Shown: piece by piece, positions 9,473 to 17,147 of the stretch
Layout of the letters: every line of letters starts with the position of its first letter
How positions within the stretch are numbered: position 1 is the first letter of the stretch
Assembly (NCBI GenBank): GCA_013001965.1
Contig: JABDLA010000191.1
Coordinates: forward strand, 1-36,711
DNA from: Flavobacteriaceae bacterium
GTDB lineage: Bacteria; Bacteroidota; Bacteroidia; Flavobacteriales; Flavobacteriaceae
Length of the DNA: 36,711 nucleotides
Reading direction: 5' to 3'
Translations under genes and position numbers: made by a program
Notes under the pieces: generated by a model
Database searches by the model: none
The model's input: only the letters and a program-made list of their open reading frames with translations
What the model was told of the DNA's origin: nothing

Positions 9473-9595
9473 GCGGAATCCCAAATTCTTTGAATTATTC
9501 TTAACAAAAATTCTGTTTTATTGAAATTTCTGTCTATTTGTTAATAAAAGGCCAATTTTATTGATAATTTTCCATTTTATTAACGTATAGCTCCA
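9473..9595. other. AT-rich intergenic region upstream of the E1 gene
   Basis: No gene or convincing hairpin terminator was found here. It is very AT-rich and holds three copies of TTTTATT (9516, 9556 and 9575). Two of them sit in a near-direct repeat, CCAATTTTATTGA at 9552-9564 and CCATTTTATTAA at 9572-9583, about 20 bases apart and just before the promoter. These could bind a regulator or simply raise promoter strength. Confidence 0.35.
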
Positions 9596-9626
9596 TTGCA
9601 AAACCCATTTAGATTAGCTACCTTTG
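9596..9626 (+). promoter_or_regulatory. Strong Bacteroidota-type promoter of the E1 gene
   Basis: TTG at 9596-9598, a 20-base spacer and TACCTTTG at 9619-9626 match the Bacteroidota housekeeping promoter in both elements and spacing. Transcription should start near 9631, giving a leader of about 18 bases before the ATG at 9649. This is the best promoter seen in the window. Confidence 0.75.
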
Positions 9627-9648
9627 TGGCATTAATAGCATCCCATAA

Positions 9649-12060
9649 ATGCAAACCAATCCAGATATCAAAACGAACATGTCTTTTGAGGATTTCAGGT
9701 CTGAAGTCCTTAACGATTACACCATTGCTGTCACCAGTCGTGAATGCAGTGTGCTTGGGCGTCGTGAGGTATTGACCGGTAAGGCTAAATTTGGCATTTT
9801 TGGAGATGGAAAAGAGGTGCCTCAATTAGCATGGGCAAAAGCATTTAAGGATGGCGATTTCCGATCTGGATATTATCGGGATCAAACCTTTATGATGGCT
9901 ATTGGCGAATTGACTGTCGAGCAATTCTTTGCAGGTTTATACGCCCACCCCGATCTGGAGGCAGACCCAATGAGTGCAGGGCGTCAAATGGGAGGCCATT
10001 TTGGAACCCATAGCCTGGATGATAATTATGAATGGAAGGACCTGACCAAACAAAAAAATTCAAGTGCCGATATTTCCCCTACTGCCGGACAGATGCCGCG
10101 ACTTCTGGGGTTGGCACAAGCATCGAAAATTTACAGGCATGTCGAAGGTATTGATGCCTCCAAATTCTCTGATGAAGGCAATGAAGTCGCCTGGGGAACA
10201 ATAGGAAATGCCAGCACAAGTGAAGGCCTGTTTTTTGAGACCTTTAATGCCGCCGGTGTTTTACAGGTTCCTATGGTCATTAGTGTATGGGATGATGAAT
10301 ACGGCATTTCGGTTCATGCGAAATACCAAACGACCAAAGAAAATATTTCTGAGATTTTAAAAGGATTTGAGCGGGAAGAAGATACCAACGGATACGAGAT
10401 CATCAGAGTTAAAGGATGGGACTATCCCGGCCTTATTGATGCCTACCAAAAGGCATCTTATGTTTCTCGAACAGAACATGTTCCTGTGTTGATTCATGTT
10501 GATGAATTGACGCAACCACAGGGGCATTCAACTTCCGGATCTCATGAACGCTATAAAAGTAAAGATCGATTGGCCTGGGAGGCCAAGTATGATTGCATCG
10601 TTCAAATGCGTGAATGGATGATCTCGAATAGTATTGCCAGTGAAGAAGAATTAGCTGAACTGGATGCTAAACTTAAAAAAGAGGTACGGGATGGGAAGAA
10701 AGCAGCCTGGAAAGCCCATATGTCCTCAATTCTAAAGGAGCGACAGGAGGTCATTCCCTTGTTGAATTCATTGTCGGAATCAAGTTCCAACAAGGTATTT
10801 ATTACTAAATTGACCAAAGCGCTTCAGGAAATCGATGAGCCCATTCGAAAGGATGTTGTAGGTATAGCGCGAAAGGCATTGCGCTATGTTTTAAATGAAA
10901 ATTCTGAAGCCAAGTCAAAATTGCAGGCCTGGATCGATGCTTATTTCAAGCACATCCAGCCTAAATACAGCGCTTTGCTTTATAGTGAATCTCCTTTTAA
11001 TCCCATTCATGTTAAGGAGGTCCTTCCAACCTATGAGAGTGATGCGCAGGATGTTGACGGACGTATCATAATTCGTGATAATTTCGATAAAATTTTTAGT
11101 AAATATCCCGAGGCTCTGGTCTTTGGTGAAGATTCCGGTAATATCGGAGATGTTAACCAGGGCTTGGAAGGCCTGCAGGAAAAATATGGCGAACTCCGTA
11201 TTGCAGATACAGGGATTCGCGAAGCAACTATTCTTGGTCAGGGTATTGGACTTGCAATGAGAGGATTGCGCCCTATTGCTGAAATTCAATACCTCGATTA
11301 TCTCATGTATGCGCTACAGATCATAAGCGATGATCTTGCAACATTGCATTATCGTTCTTTCGGAAAACAGAAAGCGCCTATGATCATTAGAACCCGAGGG
11401 CATCGTCTTGAGGGCATATGGCATTCAGGATCCCAGTTTGGTGGGATTTTAAACCTCATTCGAGGTGTTTTTGTATTGGTTCCCAGAGATATGACAAGGG
11501 CTGCCGGTTTTTATAACACACTGCTTGAAGGTGATCAGCCAGCTCTGATCGTTGAATGCTTGAATGGATACAGGTTGAAGGAAAAAAAGCCGTCCAATAT
11601 TGGTGAATTTAAAACTCCTATTGGTGTGGTTGAAACCCTAAAAGAAGGACAGGATATCACCTTGGTTTCTTATGGATCTACCATTCGTTTGGTTGAACAA
11701 GCAGCAAAAGAACTTTTAGAAGTTGGTATAGATGCTGAGATTATTGATGTTCAGAGTTTAATTCCGTTCGATCTGAATCATGATATCGTTAAAAGCATTT
11801 CGAAAACCAACAGATTGTTAATCATTGATGAAGATGTTCCCGGAGGGGCATCGGCCTATATACTCAATGAACTTTTAAATGTTCAAAATGCATATCAGTT
11901 TTTAGATAGTCAACCGAAAACTCTTACAGCAAAAGAACACCGACCAGCTTATGGTACCGATGGTGACTATTTTAGCAAACCTTCAACCGAAGATATTTTT
12001 GAGGCCGTATACCAAATCATGCATGAAGCCAGTCCGGCCGATTTTCCAAAATTGAGATAG
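9649..12060 (+). CDS. 2-oxoacid dehydrogenase E1, fused alpha and beta subunits
   Basis: This 803-residue protein fuses a thiamine-diphosphate E1 alpha domain (about residues 1-340) and a beta domain (about 460-800, with F-G-E-D-S-G, G-I-R-E-A and a C-terminal transketolase-type domain). E1 decarboxylates a 2-oxoacid and passes the acyl group to the lipoyl E2; the branched-chain 2-oxoacid complex is the likeliest, pyruvate the alternative. The usual G-D-G / E-N-N thiamine-Mg motif reads G-N-A (N187) and W-D-D (D216): the two ligand positions are exchanged at the same 29-residue distance. I recall this form from other Bacteroidota. No E2 or E3 gene is adjacent. A second in-frame ATG at 9679 is possible, but 9649 lies better relative to the promoter. 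A terminator follows at 12082-12112. Confidence 0.9.
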   Translation: MQTNPDIKTNMSFEDFRSEVLNDYTIAVTSRECSVLGRREVLTGKAKFGIFGDGKEVPQLAWAKAFKDGDFRSGYYRDQTFMMAIGELTVEQFFAGLYAHPDLEADPMSAGRQMGGHFGTHSLDDNYEWKDLTKQKNSSADISPTAGQMPRLLGLAQASKIYRHVEGIDASKFSDEGNEVAWGTIGNASTSEGLFFETFNAAGVLQVPMVISVWDDEYGISVHAKYQTTKENISEILKGFEREEDTNGYEIIRVKGWDYPGLIDAYQKASYVSRTEHVPVLIHVDELTQPQGHSTSGSHERYKSKDRLAWEAKYDCIVQMREWMISNSIASEEELAELDAKLKKEVRDGKKAAWKAHMSSILKERQEVIPLLNSLSESSSNKVFITKLTKALQEIDEPIRKDVVGIARKALRYVLNENSEAKSKLQAWIDAYFKHIQPKYSALLYSESPFNPIHVKEVLPTYESDAQDVDGRIIIRDNFDKIFSKYPEALVFGEDSGNIGDVNQGLEGLQEKYGELRIADTGIREATILGQGIGLAMRGLRPIAEIQYLDYLMYALQIISDDLATLHYRSFGKQKAPMIIRTRGHRLEGIWHSGSQFGGILNLIRGVFVLVPRDMTRAAGFYNTLLEGDQPALIVECLNGYRLKEKKPSNIGEFKTPIGVVETLKEGQDITLVSYGSTIRLVEQAAKELLEVGIDAEIIDVQSLIPFDLNHDIVKSISKTNRLLIIDEDVPGGASAYILNELLNVQNAYQFLDSQPKTLTAKEHRPAYGTDGDYFSKPSTEDIFEAVYQIMHEASPADFPKLR

Positions 12061-12081
12061 TCGATGCTAATTATAATAATT

Positions 12082-12112
12082 AAAAAATCCTTCTTGCATG
12101 GAAGGATTTTTT
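12082..12112 (+). terminator. Intrinsic terminator after the E1 gene
   Basis: A perfect 12-base-pair inverted repeat (AAAAAATCCTTC at 12082-12093, GAAGGATTTTTT at 12101-12112) surrounds a 7-base loop and ends in six T residues, 22 bases past the E1 stop. The run of A before the stem means it could also work in the other direction. Confidence 0.8.
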
Positions 12113-12119
12113 ATATTTA
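12112..12119 (+). promoter_or_regulatory. Possible -7 element of the methyltransferase gene
   Basis: TATATTTA matches TAnnTTTG except for the last base and begins at the last T of the terminator. The nearest TTG (12094-12096) is only 15 bases upstream, shorter than usual. Transcription would start near 12124, shortly before the ATG at 12137. The call is weak. Confidence 0.3.
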
Positions 12120-12136
12120 TAACCACAATTTTATTT

Positions 12137-13741
12137 ATGATCACCAAAGAAGATAAAGATCGGTTTCGAAGTAATATTTTCCTTCATTTAGATGGTATTG
12201 CAACTGCGACCACCTCCTTTGCTCTTCATAAAAAAGGTGTACTTCAATATGTACTTGAGCATAAGAAGGTTTCCTTAGCTGAAACAGCCAAGCATTTTAA
12301 TGCCAATGAGGGCTACCTCAACGTTGCTTTGCGTATACTGTGTTCACAGGGTTGGCTGATCCAGCATATCGATAACGATTCGAATTCTGTGGATTATGAG
12401 ATCAACCCAAAGAGTGAAAAAGCTTTTGCCCTTGCCCACCTCTATGAAGAAGCGGTGCACTTATTGACCTATTCTGTAAATTTTCCGAACGGCTACATTG
12501 GGGCTGATGCCTTTAGTGCTCTCGATAAGATCTTTAAACAGTTTGAATTGAATTTCGGATTAGGAGAAGTCAAAGAATCATCGATCGAATTTCAGGTTTT
12601 AAAACATATTGAAGGTGTGATTGCCGCGCCAATTATTGTAATGCTGGGCGTTAATGGTTTATTCCATAAATATTTTATGGAAGCTTCTTTTTCAGCTCAG
12701 GAATATCATAAAGACCCTGAAAGCTTCAATAAGATTCTTGATTTTCTTACTCATCTGGGTTGGTTTACCAAGAAAAAGGAGAATTTTCAGTTTACTGATA
12801 AGGGCTTATTTTATGCTAAAAGAGCCACTGCCTATGGCGTGACTGTTTCCTATCTGCCTACCTTCATCGCGCTTGATGAATTGCTATTCGGCAATCCGAA
12901 AATCTTAGCGACACCGTCGTCTGAGGAACCCGAAAAACATGTTCATCGGGAAATGAATGTTTGGGGTAGCGGCGGCGCACATTCCACCTATTTCAAAATA
13001 ATTGATCAGATCATCATCGAATTGTTCAACAAACCCATTGCAGAGCAGCCAAAAGGAATACTGGATATGGGATGTGGAAACGGCGCATTTATTCAGCATA
13101 TTTTTGACGTTATCGAACAGCAAACTGCACGAGGAAAATTACTTGATGAACATCCATTGCTTTTGGTTGGTGCCGACTATAATAAAGCTGCCCTCAAAGT
13201 GACTCGCGCCAATTTGATCAAAGCCGATATTTGGGCTAAGGTGGTTTGGGGCGACATCGGACGACCGGACCTGTTGGCCGAAGATCTGAAAGAAGACTAT
13301 GATATTGCCTTGGAGGATTTGCTTAATGTCAGAACCTTTTTAGATCATAATCGCATCTGGCAGGAACCGAAAGGCATTTCCCGTAAGCAAAGTACTTCAA
13401 CAGGTGCCTTTGCCTTCGAAGGTGCTCGAATCGACAATAATTTAGTTGAAGATTCGTTGTTAGAACATCTGACAAAATGGAAGCCATATGTAGAAAAGTT
13501 TGGTTTATTGATCATCGAGCTTCATACTTTAGACCCAAAATTGACGGCAATGAATTTGGGTAAAACCGCCGCGACAGCTTATGATGCAACGCATGGTTAT
13601 TCAGATCAATTTATTCTGGAGATCGATGTGTTTAATCGCATCGCCACGGAAGCAGGATTACCACCGGATGAACGTTATTTCACCAAATTTCCAAATAGCG
13701 ACATCGCAACTGTTAGTGTTAATTTATTAAAAGGACATTAA
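12137..13741 (+). CDS. AprA-related class I SAM-dependent methyltransferase
   Basis: The protein is 534 residues from the ATG at 12137. An ATG at 12098 is in frame but lies in the loop of the terminator and adds a hydrophobic stretch that does not look like protein, so it is rejected. Two winged-helix-like segments (about residues 35-95 and 195-245) precede a Rossmann methyltransferase with motif I L-D-M-G-C-G-N-G (309-316). Further on are R399-T-F-L-D-H404-N-R, an E-L-H463-T block and an H-G-Y-S-D-Q491 block. From memory, the iron-dependent methyltransferase domain AprA MT1 of the apratoxin polyketide pathway binds its metal with a His and a Gln 27 residues apart; H463 and Q491 (28 apart) could be their counterparts. 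The substrate is unknown; no polyketide or acyl-carrier gene is nearby. A DoxX-type gene follows after 13 bases. Confidence 0.75.
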   Translation: MITKEDKDRFRSNIFLHLDGIATATTSFALHKKGVLQYVLEHKKVSLAETAKHFNANEGYLNVALRILCSQGWLIQHIDNDSNSVDYEINPKSEKAFALAHLYEEAVHLLTYSVNFPNGYIGADAFSALDKIFKQFELNFGLGEVKESSIEFQVLKHIEGVIAAPIIVMLGVNGLFHKYFMEASFSAQEYHKDPESFNKILDFLTHLGWFTKKKENFQFTDKGLFYAKRATAYGVTVSYLPTFIALDELLFGNPKILATPSSEEPEKHVHREMNVWGSGGAHSTYFKIIDQIIIELFNKPIAEQPKGILDMGCGNGAFIQHIFDVIEQQTARGKLLDEHPLLLVGADYNKAALKVTRANLIKADIWAKVVWGDIGRPDLLAEDLKEDYDIALEDLLNVRTFLDHNRIWQEPKGISRKQSTSTGAFAFEGARIDNNLVEDSLLEHLTKWKPYVEKFGLLIIELHTLDPKLTAMNLGKTAATAYDATHGYSDQFILEIDVFNRIATEAGLPPDERYFTKFPNSDIATVSVNLLKGH

Positions 13742-13754
13742 ATCAATCAAAATT

Positions 13755-14129
13755 ATGTTTAAAACCAACAAGGACTTAGGACTATTAATACTAAGGGTCG
13801 GCGCATCATTAATGATGTTGACTCACGGTATCGGTAAAGTTCAGGATCTTTTTACAAATCCAACCGACTTCGCCGATCCGATAGGACTAGGCGCGACGAT
13901 ATCTTTAGTACTTACTGTAATTGGTGAATTTGTAGCTCCCATTTTTATAATCATCGGGTACAAAACCAAAATTGCGGCCATTCCAACCTTGATCACAATG
14001 TTAGTAGCTGCATTTGTCTATCACTATAATGACCCTTTCGATTCCAAGGAAAAAGCGATGCTATATGCCTTGTGCTTTTTAGTTATTGCAATCACCGGTC
14101 CCGGTAAATATGCTATAGATAAAAAATAG
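13755..14129 (+). CDS. DoxX family membrane protein
   Basis: This 124-residue protein has four hydrophobic segments (about residues 8-25, 43-63, 70-88 and 97-115) and the DoxX-type opening G-L-L-I-L-R-V-G followed by a T-H-G-I-G-K turn near residues 23-28. DoxX proteins are small inner-membrane proteins linked in other bacteria to quinone, thiosulfate or redox metabolism; the exact activity here is unknown. It starts 13 bases after the methyltransferase and is probably co-transcribed with it, though a functional link is not obvious. It is convergent with holA across 38 bases that contain no clear terminator. Confidence 0.85.
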   Translation: MFKTNKDLGLLILRVGASLMMLTHGIGKVQDLFTNPTDFADPIGLGATISLVLTVIGEFVAPIFIIIGYKTKIAAIPTLITMLVAAFVYHYNDPFDSKEKAMLYALCFLVIAITGPGKYAIDKK

Positions 14130-14167
14130 TCATAACTGACTTTTGAAGGGAATTCAGAGGAATACCA

Positions 14168-15172
14168 TTAATTTAAAATTCTTGCCACCATTTCTTTAAG
14201 GAGATCGCGATGCGGCAAGGCATTGGCACCAACACCTTTGCTTTTCACATCAAACTCATGCAAAATGGAAATCACTTTACTGACTTTTTTCATAGGAAAA
14301 TTTCGTGCAGCGTTGGTATATTCACTAACGAAATAAGGATTGATCCGAAGCGAGGAAGCCACTGCTCTGGGTGACTTATCATTCAAGCCATGATAATGAA
14401 GTAACTGGGCAAAGAAATTGTATAATAAAGAAACGGTTACCACAATTGGGTTGTCCTTTGGGTTATCGGCAAAATAATTTATGATCTGATGCGCTTTAAG
14501 CGCATTCCTTTCCCCTATCGCCTTACGCAATTCAAAATTATTGAAGTCCTTTGATATCCCTATATTCTCTTCAATGATCTCAGGGGTAATCTGGCTTTCT
14601 TTGCCAACAACCAGCATTAACTTATCGAGCTCATTCTGTATCTTGCTCAGGTCGGTGCCCAAAAATTCAACCAACATTTGCGCGGCTTTTGGTGTAATGG
14701 AATAGGACTTCGAACTCAGGACACGTCTTATCCAATCGGCAACCTGATTTTCATAAAGTTTTTTACTTTCGAATACGACTCCGGTCTTTTTAATGGATTT
14801 ATATAATGCCTTGCGTTTATCAATTTTTTTATACTTATAATTAAAAACCAATACGGTTGAAGGCTGAGGATTTTCGGTATAAGAAACCAATTTTTCAATA
14901 TTTCGGGACAGGTCCTGTGCCTCTTTGACGATGACGACCTGGCGTTCGGCCATCATAGGAAATCGCTTGGCATTGGCAACGATATCATCAATTGAAACAT
15001 CCCGTCCATACAATACCATTTGGTTAAACCCCTTCTCTTCTTCCTTAAGGATATTGTTCTCAATAAATTCGGAAACCTTATCAATATAATAGGGCTCTTC
15101 ACCCATTAAAAAGTAAATAGGCTTGATGTTGCCGTTTTGAATATCTTTTACCAGTTGTTTTACCTCCTCCAT
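14168..15172 (-). CDS. holA: DNA polymerase III subunit delta (HolA)
   Basis: HolA is the delta subunit of the clamp loader, which opens the sliding beta clamp for chromosome replication. The 334-residue length is typical. The start has the family pattern: a helix, then P-I-Y-F-L-M-G-E-E-P-Y-Y-I-D at about residues 18-31. A long AAA+-like N-terminal domain and a helical C-terminal collar follow (about 210-334). Delta has no Walker A, as expected. The ATG at 15172 lies only 26 bases from the start of the divergent HsdR_N gene, so the two promoters must overlap. The opposite pairing of holA with an HsdR_N gene is, in my memory, common in Bacteroidota. Confidence 0.92.
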   Translation of the reverse strand: MEEVKQLVKDIQNGNIKPIYFLMGEEPYYIDKVSEFIENNILKEEEKGFNQMVLYGRDVSIDDIVANAKRFPMMAERQVVIVKEAQDLSRNIEKLVSYTENPQPSTVLVFNYKYKKIDKRKALYKSIKKTGVVFESKKLYENQVADWIRRVLSSKSYSITPKAAQMLVEFLGTDLSKIQNELDKLMLVVGKESQITPEIIEENIGISKDFNNFELRKAIGERNALKAHQIINYFADNPKDNPIVVTVSLLYNFFAQLLHYHGLNDKSPRAVASSLRINPYFVSEYTNAARNFPMKKVSKVISILHEFDVKSKGVGANALPHRDLLKEMVARILN

Positions 15173-15186
15173 TCGAAAAATTTCAC

Positions 15187-15194
15187 CAAATTTG
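15187..15194. promoter_or_regulatory. Palindromic -7-like element shared by two divergent genes
   Basis: CAAATTTG lies in the 26-base gap between holA and the HsdR_N gene. It reads the same on both strands and matches TAnnTTTG with one mismatch (C for T) each way. It could serve as the -7 element for both genes, with starts near 15182 (reverse) and 15199 (forward). No clear -33 TTG was found on either side, so this remains a guess. Confidence 0.3.
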
Positions 15195-15198
15195 TGTC

Positions 15199-15645
15199 GT
15201 GCAAAAACTTAATTTTCCATCGTATAAGTTCCGTCTCAAAAATAGCGAAAATAAAACTCTTATTTTTGACGAAATCCGTAAAAAATTTGTGGTCCTTCAA
15301 CCCGAAGAATGGGTGCGCCAACATTGTTTGAAATATCTGATTGAAGAAAAGAAAATTCCGAAATCATTGATAAGTGTTGAAAAAATGATTGAACTTCACG
15401 GGACTAAGAAACGTTATGATATTATAATTTATAAACCGGACGGCAATATCTTTTTAATCGTGGAGTGCAAATCGCCACAAATTAAAATCAATCAAAATAC
15501 CTTCGACCAAATTGCCCGATACAATATGGTTTTGAATGCAAATTACCTCATGTTAACCAACGGTATCGAACATTATTATTGTTTTATCGATTTTAAGACT
15601 AAATCTTATCAATTTTTAAAAGAAATCCCTAAATTTAACCTATGA
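15199..15645 (+). CDS. Stand-alone HsdR_N (type I restriction R N-terminal-like) nuclease-fold protein
   Basis: The 148-residue protein matches the small type I restriction enzyme R N-terminal family. It has a PD-(D/E)xK-type nuclease core: D74 in R-Y-D-I-I-I-Y, then E89-C-K91 on the next strand, followed by a Q-I-A-R-Y helix. No helicase, methylase or specificity gene is near, so it is not part of a restriction system. As a single domain it may cut or bind DNA in repair or replication, but this is unproven. The start is a GTG at 15199; there is no in-frame ATG upstream, and the family-like sequence begins directly. It lies opposite holA and overlaps the next gene by four bases (ATGA). Confidence 0.85.
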   Translation: MQKLNFPSYKFRLKNSENKTLIFDEIRKKFVVLQPEEWVRQHCLKYLIEEKKIPKSLISVEKMIELHGTKKRYDIIIYKPDGNIFLIVECKSPQIKINQNTFDQIARYNMVLNANYLMLTNGIEHYYCFIDFKTKSYQFLKEIPKFNL

Positions 15646-16058
15646 GAATGAGTTTTTTATTTGGTTTAATGTTTTGCCTAGGCATTTCATCATTATTTTC
15701 TCAGAATGCTAAATTATTAGGCACCTGGGAATCAAAGGATAAGGATGAACCGGTTCAGATGATTCTGGACGAGCGTGGTTTTATCACCTTCAGGGCTTCC
15801 GGGCAATTGATGGGTGGCGTTGGTTATAATATTGATGGTGAACGCCTGCGTATGACCTATAGAACGCATCAGGAAGATTCAAAATTAAAAATTACAATTA
15901 CCATAAGAGATCTGATCAAAAAACGAATTCTTAAACGGGATACAGGTACTATCGTTTTTACCGACCCTAACAACATTCAGATCTGTTTTAAGAAAACCAT
16001 ACAAGAATCAACGAACACTTTTTCTAACGATTGCAGGTATTTCCTGAAAATCATGTAG
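15642..16058 (+). CDS. Small secreted protein, lipocalin-like
   Basis: This 138-residue protein has a clear signal peptide (residues 1-21, ending L-F-S-Q). The mature part is short beta strands beginning K-L-L-G-T-W-E-S, a start often seen in lipocalin-like or DUF-type beta-barrels of Bacteroidota. Two cysteines near the end (in Q-I-C-F and N-D-C-R) could form a disulfide. No enzyme motif is visible and I do not know a function. Its ATG overlaps the stop of the HsdR_N gene (ATGA), and the glycosyltransferase start follows its stop by one base, so all three genes belong to one operon. Confidence 0.7.
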   Translation: MRMSFLFGLMFCLGISSLFSQNAKLLGTWESKDKDEPVQMILDERGFITFRASGQLMGGVGYNIDGERLRMTYRTHQEDSKLKITITIRDLIKKRILKRDTGTIVFTDPNNIQICFKKTIQESTNTFSNDCRYFLKIM

Positions 16059-16059
16059 T

Positions 16060-17052
16060 GTGAATATTGCCGTCGTCATACTTAACTGGAATGGGAAAGG
16101 ACTACTTCAACAATTTTTACCATCTGTTATAGAATTTTCACCTGAAGCGCAAATTATTTTGGCCGATAATGCGTCCACTGATGATTCCATTAATTATGTT
16201 GAAACACATTTTCCTCATGTAAGGATTATTCGAAATAGAACCAACGGAGGTTTTGCCAAAGGATACAATGACGCCTTGAAGCATGTAGATGCAGATATTA
16301 TTTGTCTTCTCAATAATGACGTGGAGGTGACTCAAAATTGGCTTGATCCTATTATTTCACGCTTCAGTCAAGAGTCCGATACAGCCATTATTCAACCCAA
16401 GATCTGTGATCTCAAGAACAAGGATCATTTCGAATATGCCGGAGCCGGCGGTGGATTTATTGATAAATACGGATTTCCTTATTGCAGGGGACGACTATTT
16501 GAAACCCTGGAGAAAGATCAAGGACAGTATGACGATTTCACAGAAATATTCTGGGCTTCGGGTGCATGTTTATTTATTCGAAAAAATACATTTGATCAAC
16601 TTGAGGGGTTTGATGAATCTTTTTTCGCTCATATGGAAGAGATCGATCTATGCTGGCGCGTTTTTAATTCAGGTGGGCGAATAAAGTACGAAGGACAATC
16701 GGTGATCTATCACCTTGGCGGCGCGACCTTGTCTAATACAAATCCAAAAAAAACCTATCTTAATTTTAAGAATTCCTTATTTATGTTGGTCAAAAATTTA
16801 CCTTCAGGCAAAGTGTTTCCGGTCTTGTTTATACGGTTGATGCTTGACGGATTGGCAAGTTTAAAATTTCTCTTGGATGGTATGCCTCTGCATTTCCTGG
16901 CCGTCCTGCGATCGCATATTACTTTTTTCCTGAACCTGCCAAAACTTATTCGAACTAGAAAGGGTCATACAAACCGAAATAATTATTACCATCGAACATC
17001 CATTGTTTGGTCCTATTTCGTAAATAAAAAAAGAACTTTTGATAGTTTATAA
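16060..17052 (+). CDS. Family 2 glycosyltransferase (rhamnosyltransferase-like)
   Basis: The 330-residue protein has the GT2 (GT-A fold) layout: V-V-I-L-N-W-N-G at the start, D-N-A-S-T-D-D near residue 37, N-G-G-F-A-K-G-Y-N, and N-N-D87 as the metal/nucleotide motif. A later G-F-D-E-S-F-F ... E-E-I-D-L-C-W-R block contains the base residues. It probably adds a sugar from a nucleotide donor to a surface glycan or lipid. A hydrophobic C-terminal part (about residues 250-290) suggests membrane contact. The start is GTG, one base after the stop of the gene before; no better start fits the conserved N-terminus. It is the last gene of the small HsdR_N operon. An imperfect inverted repeat (about 17054-17094) follows but is not a convincing terminator. 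Confidence 0.9.
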   Translation: MNIAVVILNWNGKGLLQQFLPSVIEFSPEAQIILADNASTDDSINYVETHFPHVRIIRNRTNGGFAKGYNDALKHVDADIICLLNNDVEVTQNWLDPIISRFSQESDTAIIQPKICDLKNKDHFEYAGAGGGFIDKYGFPYCRGRLFETLEKDQGQYDDFTEIFWASGACLFIRKNTFDQLEGFDESFFAHMEEIDLCWRVFNSGGRIKYEGQSVIYHLGGATLSNTNPKKTYLNFKNSLFMLVKNLPSGKVFPVLFIRLMLDGLASLKFLLDGMPLHFLAVLRSHITFFLNLPKLIRTRKGHTNRNNYYHRTSIVWSYFVNKKRTFDSL

Positions 17053-17147
17053 GTTGGTTAGTAAAAGTTTTGTTAATCCTTTAATCAACCATCAATTTTT
17101 ACATATTTTTGAGCAAATTGTCAATACATTTTAATCTTATATACATT

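Noticed and set aside
12098-12136. Upstream start for the methyltransferase
   Set aside because: The ATG sits in the loop of the E1 terminator and encodes a hydrophobic run without family similarity; 12137 is preferred.
15199-15645. Type I restriction-modification system
   Set aside because: Only an isolated N-terminal-type domain is present; no helicase, methylase or specificity gene occurs in the window.
17053-17100. Terminator after the glycosyltransferase gene
   Set aside because: The inverted repeat is imperfect, with a long loop and no T run directly after it.
17109-17147. Upstream TTG start for the OmpA-family lipoprotein
   Set aside because: It would place 13 residues before a normal lipoprotein signal and spoil it; it also overlaps a -7-like element.
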